Source of the DNA: Marchantia polymorpha subsp. ruderalis
Lineage: Eukaryota > Streptophyta > Marchantiopsida > Marchantiales > Marchantiaceae
DNA length: 64,000 bases
Direction of reading: 5' to 3'
NCBI GenBank assembly: GCA_037833965.1
Contig: AP031352.1
Location: 17,960,501 to 18,024,500, forward strand
Made by a program: the position numbers and the translations under genes. The notes beneath the pieces were generated by a model, which saw nothing but the letters and a program-made list of their open reading frames with translations, did no database searches and had not been told where the DNA came from. How positions within the stretch are numbered: position 1 is the stretch's first letter; every line of letters starts with the position of its first letter. Shown here piece by piece: positions 40,196-51,555 of the stretch.

Positions 40196-42757
40196 TTCGT
40201 CTTCCGGCTGAATAGCTTCCGGCTCTTCTTCTTCTCCCACCGAACAGCAGGCAACGAATCCCACGAAATAATCGGATTCGGTACCACTGGAATCCGATCG
40301 CGCGGTCGACTCACTGTCCCCGCCCGATGTGTAACCTGCACTTGTCGATGGGGTCTCTCCTTCGTGTCTGACCCTATTCCAGGGCACCGTAATGGTTTTG
40401 GTCGGTTCCGAAGGATGGGGAAACTTAAGGCGATGCCTTCGCCAATCACATCTGACTTGTGCGCCATATAGCCATGGTCGCCCGAGCAGAACGTCATAGC
40501 CCTGCTTCATCATCGGTTGAAGGATGATATACGTCAACCGAAAGTCCGCACCCCCGATGATTGTCTTGACATTTTGCAGCATACCTGCAGGCATTCTCCG
40601 CGTCTGATCCGCTAATCTCAACACACGCTTCGAGGGTTCGTATTGACTGTACCCCAAGGCTCTGGCGGTATCCTCCGTCATTATGTTGACTCCTGATCCA
40701 GAGTCGATTGGCACCCTGCGTACACAACACCCTGCTATTTCCACATCGATCTCTGGTGGCCCTTGGTCTTCGCTCTCCACTTGATATACTTGAGAGGATG
40801 TGGATGCGCGCGGCTTCCGCGGATGCCGTAGCGAAAGCATCAACATTCTCCGATACGTCTTATTGTCCTCCAAGAGCTGCTTGAACGTGATGTTCACTTT
40901 TCGACTCCCGAGATCTTCGACCAAGTCATAGTGGGCGCGTTGGGTCGCCGGGGTCGGCGGCGACGCTCTGCGAGATTCCACGGTGGTTGCCAACTTCGCC
41001 CCAAGGACGGATGTCAAGTCTGGCCGCGGTGGGTCCTTTTGAGTGCGGATCGCTTCCTTCAACAGGTTGGTTACCTCGTTGCGGATATCCGGAGCATAGT
41101 CCCGTTTCAGCAAGCGTACTGGCTCGTCCTCGACTGCTGTCTGGGGGCGCACTGCTGGTGCCTCTCGCGTAGCCGAAGACTTTCGTGCAGGTCGCAAGTC
41201 GGACTTGCTGGATGTCTTCTCCTTCCCTTTTCCCGACCGGTCGTCGGTTCTCCGTTCGTGCTTGCGAGTGTCACGCTCTTGCTCCTTCGATTTCTTGGAA
41301 CTACGAGTTTCGACCCGTGCGCACATAACCTCTTCCGCCGGCCATTCTTCGTCTTCGTCGTCCCCGTCTGAACCTACTTCGACCTGGTTAACTTGGACGT
41401 CCTCCTTGGCAGGAGTGTTCACAAATCGTACCGCTGGCCGAGGGACTGGTGGCTGATCACACTCTGGCGCAGTATGCCCGGTCTTCTTGCAATTACTACA
41501 TGTCGGAGCATAATCGTTTCGCCTTTTTGGATGGGGACACTGCGGTGAGAAGTGTCCAACTTCCCCGCAATTATAACAAGCTCGCGGTGGCGGTGGGTCA
41601 AACGTCCTTGGAGGTGCTCTCCGCCTCACGGGTACTGTAGTGGCCCGATCCACCGGAATATATCGTGGGACTTGCATTGCTGAAACTGCAGTAGGGGTAG
41701 GAACCGACTGGACGGCGTAGGCTGTCTCTTCGCTAGCCTCTCCATAGTACTGGGGGTGCTCTCCATAGTACGGTTGTGCCCACTCTACTGCGTTGACTGG
41801 ATATGACGGACGGGTGGTAAGGCACTCGGTGTTTGCATGTCCCACCGCCCCGCACGTAGTACACCATAAGTTCGCTCGCACTCTCCCGGGTGATTTTCGG
41901 CGATCATGTCCGCCTACCACTTGAACCTTGAGATCGGCGAAGTCCTTCACAAGGGTCTCCATCTTCGAGGCTATGTCTCCCGGCGCTCTGTCCGTAGTCA
42001 CTCGTCGGGTGCCCTTTTTCTTCGCTGCCCCATGCTTCTTCCTCTTCTTCTCCTCCTCCGACGATGAGGTTTCCTCTTCTTCGGATGAGGAACGGTTCTC
42101 GTCCGAAGACGATTCCTCTGATGACGGAGTTGTACCTCTACGTCGTTTTCGCCCTCCCTTCGGTTTTCGCTCCTTCGACTCCCGTCTCTCTCTCCCTCTT
42201 CGGTTGAGAGTGGAAGTTTCGAAGGGTTCTGCCGATGCAATCACATCCTCAATAGTGTCGCACTTGCTGCGTCGGCAAAAAGTCTCCATCTCCCGAGTTA
42301 AACCGGTCACGTACCAATCCACAGCTTGTTGTACCGAGAAAGGGGACCCTGGTCCTGTTTTCGGTATTCTGTCAAGGAGGTCCAGAAATCTCTCAGTGTA
42401 GTCACGCAGACTCTCCTTCTTCTCTCGCTGCAAATTACGTAACTTTGTCAAAACCCGGCTGTCGTAGCCGAGCTCGCGGAAACGGCGAAGGAACTTCTCC
42501 TTCAGCTGGGCCCATGTTGTCAACCCAGTCGGATCGATGCTCTCGTGATTGTACCAACTCCTCGCTTTCTTCCGCAGAAGGCTTGGAAAGATCCTTAGTC
42601 GGTCGTCGTTTGCGATCTCGCGATTGGCAATAGACACCGATTCGAACAACTTGATGTATGAATCTGCATCGTCGTCATCCCCACTCCCTTTATACTTTGG
42701 GTAGGAATGTTTAGTAATCGGCTGAGGTAGCCGCACATTGGCTTGTCCGTCCGCCAT
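40193..42757 (-). CDS. gag: G Gag-protease (854 aa)
   Basis: ATG at 42757. Gag capsid-like domain at about 15-190 (RLRIFPSLLRKKARSWYNH, LRDYTERFLDLLDRIP). A charged Ser/Glu/Lys-rich linker follows, then three CCHC zinc knuckles: CTTCGAVGHANTEC (about 297), CYNCGEVGHFSPQC (about 392) and CSNCKKTGHTAPEC (about 419). After another basic linker comes the aspartic protease, VPIDSGSGVNIM (about 684) with VLLGRPWLYG downstream. It ends in a leaky UAG followed by pol. The protease is therefore made in Gag amounts and RT/integrase in lesser amounts. The frame is intact. Confidence 0.92.
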   Translation of the reverse strand: MADGQANVRLPQPITKHSYPKYKGSGDDDDADSYIKLFESVSIANREIANDDRLRIFPSLLRKKARSWYNHESIDPTGLTTWAQLKEKFLRRFRELGYDSRVLTKLRNLQREKKESLRDYTERFLDLLDRIPKTGPGSPFSVQQAVDWYVTGLTREMETFCRRSKCDTIEDVIASAEPFETSTLNRRGRERRESKERKPKGGRKRRRGTTPSSEESSSDENRSSSEEEETSSSEEEKKRKKHGAAKKKGTRRVTTDRAPGDIASKMETLVKDFADLKVQVVGGHDRRKSPGRVRANLWCTTCGAVGHANTECLTTRPSYPVNAVEWAQPYYGEHPQYYGEASEETAYAVQSVPTPTAVSAMQVPRYIPVDRATTVPVRRRAPPRTFDPPPPRACYNCGEVGHFSPQCPHPKRRNDYAPTCSNCKKTGHTAPECDQPPVPRPAVRFVNTPAKEDVQVNQVEVGSDGDDEDEEWPAEEVMCARVETRSSKKSKEQERDTRKHERRTDDRSGKGKEKTSSKSDLRPARKSSATREAPAVRPQTAVEDEPVRLLKRDYAPDIRNEVTNLLKEAIRTQKDPPRPDLTSVLGAKLATTVESRRASPPTPATQRAHYDLVEDLGSRKVNITFKQLLEDNKTYRRMLMLSLRHPRKPRASTSSQVYQVESEDQGPPEIDVEIAGCCVRRVPIDSGSGVNIMTEDTARALGYSQYEPSKRVLRLADQTRRMPAGMLQNVKTIIGGADFRLTYIILQPMMKQGYDVLLGRPWLYGAQVRCDWRRHRLKFPHPSEPTKTITVPWNRVRHEGETPSTSAGYTSGGDSESTARSDSSGTESDYFVGFVACCSVGEEEEPEAIQPEDE

Positions 42758-43028
42758 CGGTGTGTCTGTCGACGGTTCTCGGGGCGGTCGGTTCTACTTC
42801 ACGAGGCGGGTCCGTGCAAGGAATATCTAGTAGAACTGTAAGCACCAAGTTTGGTTCCGAGTCGCCGGGGGTAGGTTCCCCAAGGGTGTCGGCCGAACTA
42901 GGCTTAGGTACTCTTTTTGGTGTTTTCTTGTTTTGACGCCGTGTCTCTTCCACGGCCTTCTCTGAATCTCGTCGGAACTTGCGGACAGCTCTAGCACTTA
43001 GGTTGCTCCCGCTAGCCCCAGTCGACAT
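42711..43028 (-). CDS. G leader ORF (105 aa) overlapping the gag start
   Basis: ATG at 43028, 47 nt after the PBS. It overlaps the first 47 nt of gag in another frame. The protein is basic and Pro/Thr-rich (RRQNKKTPKRVPKP) with no known motif. It could be an upstream ORF that limits gag translation, an N-terminal gag part joined by frameshift, or chance. The ATG position makes ribosome loading likely. Confidence 0.4.
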   Translation of the reverse strand: MSTGASGSNLSARAVRKFRRDSEKAVEETRRQNKKTPKRVPKPSSADTLGEPTPGDSEPNLVLTVLLDIPCTDPPREVEPTAPRTVDRHTDGGRTSQCAATSADY

Positions 43029-43074
43029 TCACCGAGCATGGCTGCTCGTAAAAACCCCGGTGTTGACGCAACTG

Positions 43075-43092
43075 TCCCCGGCAGCGGCGCCA
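43075..43092 (-). promoter_or_regulatory. Primer-binding site of G (tRNA-Asp)
   Basis: The minus strand reads TGGCGCCGCTGCCGGGGA, matching plant tRNA-Asp 3' ends with one difference. It lies 22 nt from the LTR; the spacer holds the inverted repeat AGAAG-ccgacaa-CTTCT. Confidence 0.85.
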
Positions 43093-43114
43093 AAAAGAAG
43101 TTGTCGGCTTCTTA

Positions 43115-46100
43115 TGTAATAACCCACTAAAGGCTAAAACTGCAATATAGTGGTAGAAAGGTTGAACCCACAGGGACAGAGGAACACACAGGGTACAAAG
43201 TGTCACGTTTTAACAGACTATTGAGGAGTTTGAATTCTCAGGCAACTGTCACTCCCAGAAATACTGCAAGTGTCCACTCGGAGCGCACTCGGAGGTCGCA
43301 CAGTGCAGCGTAACACACACACACACACACACACCTGAAACTACAGAAACACAACCCAGAGATCCGTTAGGACCTCTACTTCAAGATTTCAGGGGGGAGG
43401 TCTCTCAAGAGTACACTCGGCAAAGCTGCGGGCAGTGACTTCCAACTCCGGCTTTTACAACACTTCCACTAGCTTGCTGCTAGTGTAGGAAACCCGGTTT
43501 GGACTGCCTACTTCGGATCGAAGTCACTCCTACGCGGTGAACAACACTCTCAACTCACAAAACGCGCAGAGAACACAGGTCCGCACTGAAGGACTCACTG
43601 TGAAACATTCCAGTAACACAACAACAGTCTATTGAAGAGTTTGAATTCTCAGGCACTTGTCATTCCCAGAAATACTACAGGGGTTACCCTCAAGGCACCT
43701 GCTGCAGCGTAACCTGAATTTACAACCAAGGCTTACACGAAGTAGCAAAACTTCACTTTGGCATTCAGGGGAAAAATCCCAAGGAGTACAATCAGAAAGA
43801 AACACTCGAAGGTGTAGGGGCAAAACTGTTCAAGTATCTAACTAGTCACTGGCTCTGAGCATCGGCAGTCACCCGCAGGTGCAGATCCGAACTACTCAAG
43901 TCTCTAACCAATGTACTAGCTCTGAACATTCGGCCGAAGGCCTTCAGCTACAAAATGCGGAACGCTAAGTTGTAACTCCTCCTGCGTGGTGACAGAACTC
44001 AAGGACACAAACACGCAAAGGAAATGGGTTCCTGATCTATACTTCTGATGGGAAAGAACCCCAGGCAAAACGCCTGGAACTATTTTATACCTTCTAAGTC
44101 CTAACTAGCACTACACTGCACTACGCTACACGCCAGCACGGAACCACGCTACACTACACTCCGCGGAACCTGTACTACGTCTCCTGCGCGGCCGACTGCC
44201 GCGCACTAACTCCCTACCCTGCCAATCTTCCGCTCGACTGCGCAGTCCCAACCGCTGCAACGCGGCGGACACCTCCACTTCGAGGGCGGACATGGTATCC
44301 TGTGCCTTCGACAGAAAGGCATCGAGCTTCTTTGCTACCTTCCGCCGACTCCTACTGTCGCCTGACAACAACCCGGCTGCGCGCAATTCAAACTCACGCA
44401 GTGTGAGTTTCTCTTGCGCCTTCACTTCCCAGTGGGCGTAACCCTTGAGACAGTGGGCGACACGTCTCGCCGTCTCCACCTTCGTGCGATCCGCCTCCTT
44501 CCTGCGATCCTCTTCAATTATCACTAATTGCGATTCGGCTTCAGCACGTTGCGCTCTCAATTCGCCACACTCTGACTGTAACCTGCGGATTAACTCTTCA
44601 TCCGCCTGCCGTGCGAGCTGACATTGTTCCAACAACCGCGTCTGTCGCACGAGCTCCTCTGACAAAATCCGATTCTGGGCCTGCTCAGAAATGAGTGTTT
44701 CCTTGACCTTCACCTGCTCCTTGGTGAGCTCGTCCAGTTTCTCATCCTTCATCTTCTCGGAGTGTTTGTAGAATTTCTGATTAAGCTTATACTGACCCCA
44801 CAAGCATGCATGCTTCTCCTTCAATTCCCTCAACTCCTGGTCCACTCTAGCTAATAGCTTGCTGGTGTGGACTTTAGTGCGAGTCCGCCTGCGCACTAAT
44901 TCGATGTAAGATCCCGGCTGGAGTGGGTCGGCGTATTTATCGACCTTGCGATCCAAGTACCTCAGCAACGGAATCACCTGCTCAGAGAGCGCCGCCGCCG
45001 GCGCTCCAACAATTTCCTCCTCCTCCTCCTCGGTGTCTTCTGCTCCTGACATTTCTTCCGTGGAGCCTCCGTCGTCATCATCCGAGTGGAGAATTTCAGT
45101 CGCCATTGATTGCGTCGACGACTGCCCCGAGTGGGGCTGCACGTCATCGACGTGTGCTGCCTGCGAAGGCACGGCTGCAGCCTCGCTGCTCGTCGCCAAA
45201 ATGTCTAAGGCGGAAGGCGAATGTACCCGTGCGGCATCCCCGTCGCTCGCTTGTTGGTTGTCTACCGCGTCCTCTCTGCCGCCGTCGCCCGCCGCCGAAG
45301 GCGATCGAGCGGAGGGTGGCTGCGCGGGGTTTGATTGCGCATCGCGCATCGAAATTTCATCCCGCGGACAGTCACTCCGCTCCACCGTCTGTTGCTGCTC
45401 CCTTGATCGGTCCGTGGGGGCTGTGCCCGGCCCGTGCGCAGGCGCAATTGCCGGCGCCTTGTCCGCCGCAGGCGTAGCGCCGCGGACATCCATCGCCGAA
45501 GGCGACATGGCCGGGGGCCGCTCGCCCGATGTTCCTTGGCCTATAGGCCCTACCGCCGAAGGCGCATTTATCGGCGGACTTCCCGCCGATGGTGCGGCCT
45601 CCGCACGCTCCCTGCTCGTATCTCCTCGGCTCGAAGGCCCTGGCGCCGAAGGCGCAAATTGCGGCGCGTGGTGCGCCGGAGGGTCTGGCCCCGAGGGCCG
45701 GTGTCTCGTAGGCGGTTCTTCCGCCGGCTCCTTCCCCTTCCTACGTTGGAACGGGGGTGATTCTTGCCTGTGCACAGGCGGCACGTGTGGAGGTGTCCTG
45801 TGCACAGGCGACCTGTGCACAGGTGAGCGCCTGTGCACAGGCGGACTGCCCCTTCCCACGCGTAAGCGTAGGTCCACGTCCACTTGTGATCGCCTGTCCG
45901 CGGAGGCTCGTCCGTCCGCGGATGCTCGTCTGTGCGCAAACGGAACATCTGTCCGCATCGCACGTGGTAACTCCGGAGGCCTTTGGCCCGTAGGCGGCCT
46001 CTCTCCCGTCGAGGTTGCAGCGTGGCCCGTCGCTCCTGCGGTCGTCCGCGCTTCCTCATGCCTCTCTGGCGACGCACTTCCTTGCTCCGTCGCAATCGTC

Positions 46101-48516
46101 GCCGTGTCTGCACTGTCAGCTGGCAACACCAGTCTGCGTGCCTTCTGCTTCGGCCGGCTGTATGGCTCGCACAGCGGCCGCGGTCGAATGGGAGCAGAGG
46201 GTTCTTGATGCTGCTCCTCTTCGGACTCTTCCCTCCATCGCCGCTTCCGCGGCACTCGTGCTGCAGGAGTGTGTCTCCCTTCGTCCCTCCGTCTTGATGG
46301 GGTAGAAGTCTACAGTGACTCCTCTGCATCAGTGTCGACCTCATTCTCCCGCACATACTTCCCGGGATGGTCGATGGACAATGGCGGAAAATGTTCAAGC
46401 TCCGCCGCTGTCAAACAATTCCGCTGTCGATAAAAATTGATGAGGAAAGGAGAAAGATAGTTTAGAGTTCCCCCCTTCTCCTCAAACGCGTGCTGTCGCA
46501 TCACCCGGTGCAGGATGCTCGCCCAGTGAATTGGAGTTCCCTCGATGACGCACTCCACAAAAGAGACCTGCCACAATGTGATGTAGCAGGCGCGGTGCGG
46601 CTGCAGTAATTGCATCAGCGCCGCGGACAAAGTCCGGCGAAATCGATCCTTGTAATCACGGGTCCTGTACCCATTCTTGGTAGACCTCCCGGTCTTGAAC
46701 AGCTCCACAAATTGCGCCTCTTCCTGCTTGGTCACCTTGATGCTCTCACTGTCGAAAAGGAGATGCCCTGGCATGCCAGCACACCTTCCCAACGCCTGCG
46801 CCCAATCTTGGACTGTCCACCGATCAACATGCGGACGCAATCCGCGCAAGGGTGGTCCCTGTGGCTCTAGCCACTCGCGCACCATATTCGCACAGATGTA
46901 GTTCCATCCCCATAGCAAGAAATCGAGCTTTCTTGCTATTAAGCGCTCCTCGAAAGCGCGCAGCCCGTTCTGCGGTAGGCGAAGTGGCACCATCCGCAAT
47001 CGGCTCGGTCTCGTCATTGCGTTCCTGGGGTTCGCTCGCCCGCTCATTCTACTTCCGCACCGCCCGAGCCTCTTTCTCTCTCGGCAAACTCTAATCGCCC
47101 TCAATTCCAAATCACGCGCATTCACTTCTCCCTCAATCAACAAGAAATCTCCTGTGCGACGACGTCGAGAATGTTCCGCAGCCAGCAGATGGATGCGCGC
47201 AGCGCGCACAAGAGATTGGAATCGCGAATTCAAGAATGGGACGTTCTCCGCCGCCCGGTCAAAGGTCATGGTCGGCTCTTGCTCGTGAAGAACGTCTCAC
47301 TTGATGGCCGCGCCGGCTGTACGCTGGAACGGTCTTCGCTCTCACGCGCGGCTTCACGCTCCGCCGTCGTCGATTAAACTCTCACGCTCGAATTGGCGGA
47401 TTTGAACTCCGCGAGCGTGTTACCCCGCGGACATGGGGGCGTAGCGCCAAAGGCGAGTTTTCCGCCTTGCGCGGTACACTTGTTCGTACCGCCCCTCGGC
47501 CAATCCCCCTCTGCCTTGACGCGTGTGTCCGCATGTCGGACAAAAGTTCAACTCCTGCCTGTGCGCAGGCAGACTCCTCGGCGGATGCTCCGCCGGCGCG
47601 GATCTTGAACATCCTCTTGTGCACAGGCGGTCGCCTGTGCGCAGGCGAATTCCGTGCGCGGCGCTGCGCTGGCGCGGAAGGCGTTGACCGTGGTTAGCCG
47701 TCTCCGTCCAGTCTGTCCGTTCCTTGTCTCTCCGTCGGCGCTTCCGCCGCCGCAACTCCGTCCGTCCAAGAGCGCATCCACCCGTCCCGTCCGCATGGTC
47801 CGTACCGATTTGATTACTCTGGCGGCTCTTCCGACGTACGCGGCGCTGCGCTGGCGCGGAAGGCGCCGTACACTTTCTACCTCACAAGGCGCATTTCTAG
47901 GGCCCAAGGCGGATTTTCCGCCGACGTCGAAGCGCCTGTGCACAGGCGAACGCCTGTGCGTAGGCGGACTTCGCGCCTTCCCTAACCCTACTTCGCCTGT
48001 GCACAGGCGAACGCCTTCGTCCGCGCATAGGACAAAACTTGATTCCCTCTTCCGCGTAGGCGGAATTCGCGCCGGTGGCGAACTCCTTCCGCCGTAGGCG
48101 ACCGCCTCCGTTTCTTCCAATAGTGATAACTCCCTACGTCCTCATCCGTTCCAAGCGTTCTTGGGCTCGTTGGAATCAGTGCGTCGAGCTCTTTCCAACG
48201 GGACTCTAACTTGGTCAAGGCGCCCGAGGGTTGACCTAATTATGGAGGATTTCCCTACCGCCGCGGACGCAACCTCCGAAGGCGGGTTTTGCGCCTTGCG
48301 TCGTAGGGGTCCTAACTGCAGAGCTCGCAGGGAGGGTGGTGCCTGTCCTTACTGCTGCACCCCAAATCCCAGATTCCACAAGATCCCTCGAGAATCCCCG
48401 CGATCTTCCGGATTCACTCCGTTTTGATGTACCGAAGGCTATTTACAATGCTGCCAGGGTACAGTTTTTCAAAAATGTTTTAATTTCCTCAAAATTGCCA
48501 AAAGTGGGGTACCACA
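43115..48516 (-). repeat. 5' LTR of G (5,402 bp)
   Basis: TG...CA ends. It contains the R/U5 part (43115 to about 44060), hairpin (44061-44077), TATA box TATAAAATA on the minus strand (44081-44089), the LTR ORF (44126-47269) and distal U3 rich in palindromes. The same layout occurs in the 3' LTR. Confidence 0.93.
44126..47269 (-). pseudogene. LTR-resident ORF in G 5' LTR, one in-frame stop
   Basis: It aligns over its whole length with the intact E copy. A 3-nt insertion near 46308-46314 creates an in-frame TAG (46310-46312) after residue 319; the frame then continues open for over 700 codons to 44126. This separates the folded N-terminal domain from the Pro-rich and coiled-coil part. The 3' LTR copy lacks this stop, so it arose after insertion or was introduced during replication. 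Confidence 0.85.
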
Positions 48517-48521
48517 GTCTT

Positions 48522-48956
48522 CCACTCTGATCTCAGCTCCCACTCACAGATTACACTTCAATCTCGGATCCCACTCACAGATTACACTTCAATCTCGGAT
48601 CCCACTCACAGATTACACTTCAATCTCAGATCCCACTCACAGATTACACTTCAATCTCAGATCCCAATCTAATTTCACTTTCCGATACGACTCTCCACCC
48701 ACGAGAGGTTGCATTCTCCTGCATCGAACTCTCCACACTCTCCACTTTCCTGCGAAAATCACTCACGTCCACACTCTATTCCTCCTACCGATCCCACCAG
48801 CGTCTCCACACCATGGCACACCAGACAATCCCAGCTCGCAGGCCGAATAATCCTCTCCAACGTCCAAGGGCCGAGTCACCCACAGGCCGCGTGAATGCCG
48901 TTCCCGCGATGATGGGCAACGGCATGCTTCCCATGTGCGACTTTATGCCCCGCCGT
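48522..48956. other. Spacer between G and K; old LTR-like DNA
   Basis: It starts with the 31-bp tandem repeat and then has sequence faintly similar to the L LTR near 53380-53470 in reverse. A short frame with a good start context at 48813 runs into K, but its continuation beyond K is L-type LTR sequence, so I do not call a gene. Confidence 0.5.
48539..48662. repeat. Four tandem copies of a 31-bp unit
   Basis: The unit begins cccactcacagattacact and repeats with period 31 at 48539, 48570, 48601 and 48632 with about one difference per unit. Confidence 0.9.
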
Positions 48957-49899
48957 TATAATAACCCACTAAAGGCTAAAACTGCAATATAGTGGTAGAA
49001 AGGTTGAACCCACAGGGACAGAGGAACACACAGGGTACAAAGTGTCACGTTTAACAGACTATTGAGGAGTTTGAATTCTCAGGCGACTGTCACTCCCAGA
49101 AATACTGCAAGTGTCCACTCAGAGCGCACTCGGAGGTCGCACAGTGCAACGTAACACACACACACACACACCTGAAACTACAGAAACACAACCCAGAGAT
49201 CCGTTAGGACCTCTACTCAAGATTTCAGGGGGGAGGTCTCTCAAGAGTACCCTCAGCGAAGCTGCGGGTAGTGACTCCCAACTCCGGCTTTTACAACACT
49301 TCCACTAGCTTGCTGCTAGCGTAGGAAACCCGGTTTGGACTGCCTACTTCGGATCGAAGTCACTCATACGCGGTGAACAACACTCTCAACTCACAGAACG
49401 CGTAGAGAACACAGGTCCGCACTGAAGGACTCACTGAGAAACATTCCAGTAACACAATAACAGTCTATTGAAGAGTTTGAATTCTCAGGCACTTGTCATT
49501 CCCAGAAATACTACAGGGGTTACCCTGAAGGCACCTGCTGCAGCGTAACCTGAATTTACAACCAAGGCTTACACGAAGTAACAAAACTTCACTTTGGCAT
49601 TCAGGGGAAAAATCCCGAAGGAGTACAACCAGAAACAAACACTCGAAGGCGTAGGGGTGAAACTATTCAAGTATCTAACTAGTCATTGGCTCTGAGCATC
49701 GGCAGTCACCCGCAGGTGTAGATCCGAAGTACTCAAGTCTCTAACCAATGTACTAGCTCTGAACATTCGGCCGGAGGCCTCCAGCTACAAAATGCGGAAC
49801 GCCAAGTTGTAGCTCCTCTTGCATGGTGACAGAACTAAGGACACAAACACGCAGAGAAAATGAGTTCCTGATCTGCACTTCTGAAATTGGGAAAAAACC

Positions 49900-49916
49900 C
49901 AAGGCAAAACGCCTTG
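49900..49916 (-). other. LTR hairpin with compensatory change in K
   Basis: CAAGGC-AAAAC-GCCTTG, versus CCAGGC-AAAAC-GCCTGG in E, G and L. Both arms changed so that the pair is kept. Confidence 0.65.
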
Positions 49917-49964
49917 AACTACTGTATACCTTCTAAATCCTAACTAGCACTACACTGCACTACG

Positions 49965-50804
49965 CTACACGCCTGCACGGAACCACGCTACCCTACACTC
50001 CACGGAACCTGTGCTACGTCTCCTGCGCGACGGACTGCCGCGCACTAACTCCCTACCCTGCCAGTCTTCCGCTCGACTGCGCAGTCCTAAACGCTGCAAC
50101 GCGGCGGACACCTCCACCTCGAGGGTGGACATGGTATCCCGCGCCTTCGACAGAAAAGAGTCTAACTTCTTCGCCACCTTCCGCCGACTCCTACTGTCAC
50201 CTGTCAACAACCCGGCTACACGAAGCTCTAACTCACGCAGTGTGAGTTTCTCCTGCGCCGCCACTTCCCAGTGGGCGTAGCCCTTGAGACAGTGGGCGAC
50301 ACGCCTCGCCATCTCCTCCCTCGTGCGATCTGCCTTTCGCATGCGATCATCTTCAATTACCACCAACTGCGATTCGGCCTCTGCACGCTGCGCTCTCAAT
50401 TTCCCGCACTCCGACTGTAGCCTGCGGATTAAATCCTCATCTGCCTGTCGTGCGAGCTGACACTCCGCCAACAACCGCGTCTGTCGCACGAGCTCCTCTG
50501 ACAGAATCTGATTCTTAGTTTTCTCAGAAATCAATTCTGTCGTAGTCTTCATCACATCCCTGGTGAGCTCTTCCAGTCTCTCCTTCTTCATCTTGTCGAG
50601 GGCGTGCGATTTCCTGACAAGGTTGTACTGACCCCACAAACAGGCATGCTTCTCCCTCAATTCCTTCAACTCCTGGTCCACCCTAGCTAGTAGCTTGCTG
50701 GTGTGGACTTTAGTGCGAGTCCGCCTGCGCACTAATTCGATGTAGGATCCCGGCTGGAGTGGATCGGCGTATTTATCAAATTTGCGATCCAAGTACTTCA
50801 GCAA
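49965..50804 (-). pseudogene. LTR-resident ORF in K, coiled-coil end (279 aa open)
   Basis: It matches residues about 757-1035 of the intact ORF, including the coiled coil and basic tail, with many substitutions but no stop. Just upstream (50805-51550) the acidic and Pro-rich parts are broken by frameshifts. Confidence 0.8.
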
Positions 50805-51550
50805 CGGTATTACCTGCTCAGAGAGCGCCGCCGCCGGCGCTCCAACAATTTCCTCCTCCTCCTCCTCGGTATCTCCTGCACCGACATTGCTTTTGTGGAG
50901 CCCCCGTCGTCATCATCCGAGGGAAGGATTTCAGTCGCCATTGATTGCGTTGGCGACTGCCCCGAGTGGGGCTTCACGTCGTCGACGGGTGCTGCCTCCG
51001 AAGGCACTCCTGCAGCTTCGCTGCTCTTGCCAAAATGTCCAAGGCGGTGGGTGAATGTGGCCGTGCTACACCCCCATCGCCCGTCTGTCAATCGTCGACT
51101 GTATCCCCTTCGCCGCCGACGTCCGCTGCCGAAGGCGATCGAGTGGAGTGTGTTTGCGCGGGGAGTAATTGCGCATCGCGCACCCGAATTTCGTCCCGCG
51201 GACAGACAGTCCGCTCCTCCGTTAGGTCCTGCTCCCTTGATCGGTCCTGCGCGAAGGCTATGTCTGGCCTGTGCGCAGGCGCAAATACCGGCCCCTTGTC
51301 CGCCGCAGGCGCAGCGCCGAAGGCGTCTATCGCCGAAGGCGACATAGCCGGAGGTCGCTCGCCTGATATCCCTAGCCCCGAAGGCCCTACCGCCGAAGGC
51401 GCATCTACCGGCGGATTACCCGCCGAAGGGGCGGTCTCCGCACGCTCCCTGCTCACATCTCGTTGACCTGAAGGCCCTGGCGCCGAAGGCGCAAATCGCG
51501 GCGCGTTGTACGCCGGAGGGTCTGGTCCTGAAGGCCTTTGACCCGTAGGC
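50805..51550 (-). pseudogene. LTR-resident ORF in K, acidic and Pro-rich part, frameshifted
   Basis: Pieces homologous to residues about 560-755 occur in two frames (50810-51091 and 51088-51550). At 51556 the sequence switches to element L. Confidence 0.7.
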
Positions 51551-51555
51551 GGATC

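Larger units (their letters stand above)
24056..48516 (-). mobile_element. Element G: full-length Ty3/gypsy with 5.4-kb LTRs
   Basis: It is bounded by tgtaataaccc at 24056 and gtaccaca at 48516, with perfect target duplications gtctt at 24051-24055 and 48517-48521. On the minus strand the order is 5' LTR (48516-43115), PBS, leader ORF, gag-protease, leaky stop, RT-RNase H-integrase, PPT and 3' LTR (37314-24056), the last split by element F. Without F it is about 16.6 kb, with LTRs of about 5,397 and 5,402 bp. The LTRs look nearly identical, so the insertion is recent. gag and pol are open, so it is a plausible autonomous member. Confidence 0.93.

Noticed and set aside
40931-41371. 146-codon plus-strand frame in G
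   Set aside because: Shadow of the basic linker of gag on the opposite strand.
48813-48956. Possible host gene interrupted by K, with a good start context
   Set aside because: The continuation beyond K (58540 on) matches L-type LTR non-coding sequence, so the frame is chance in an old LTR.
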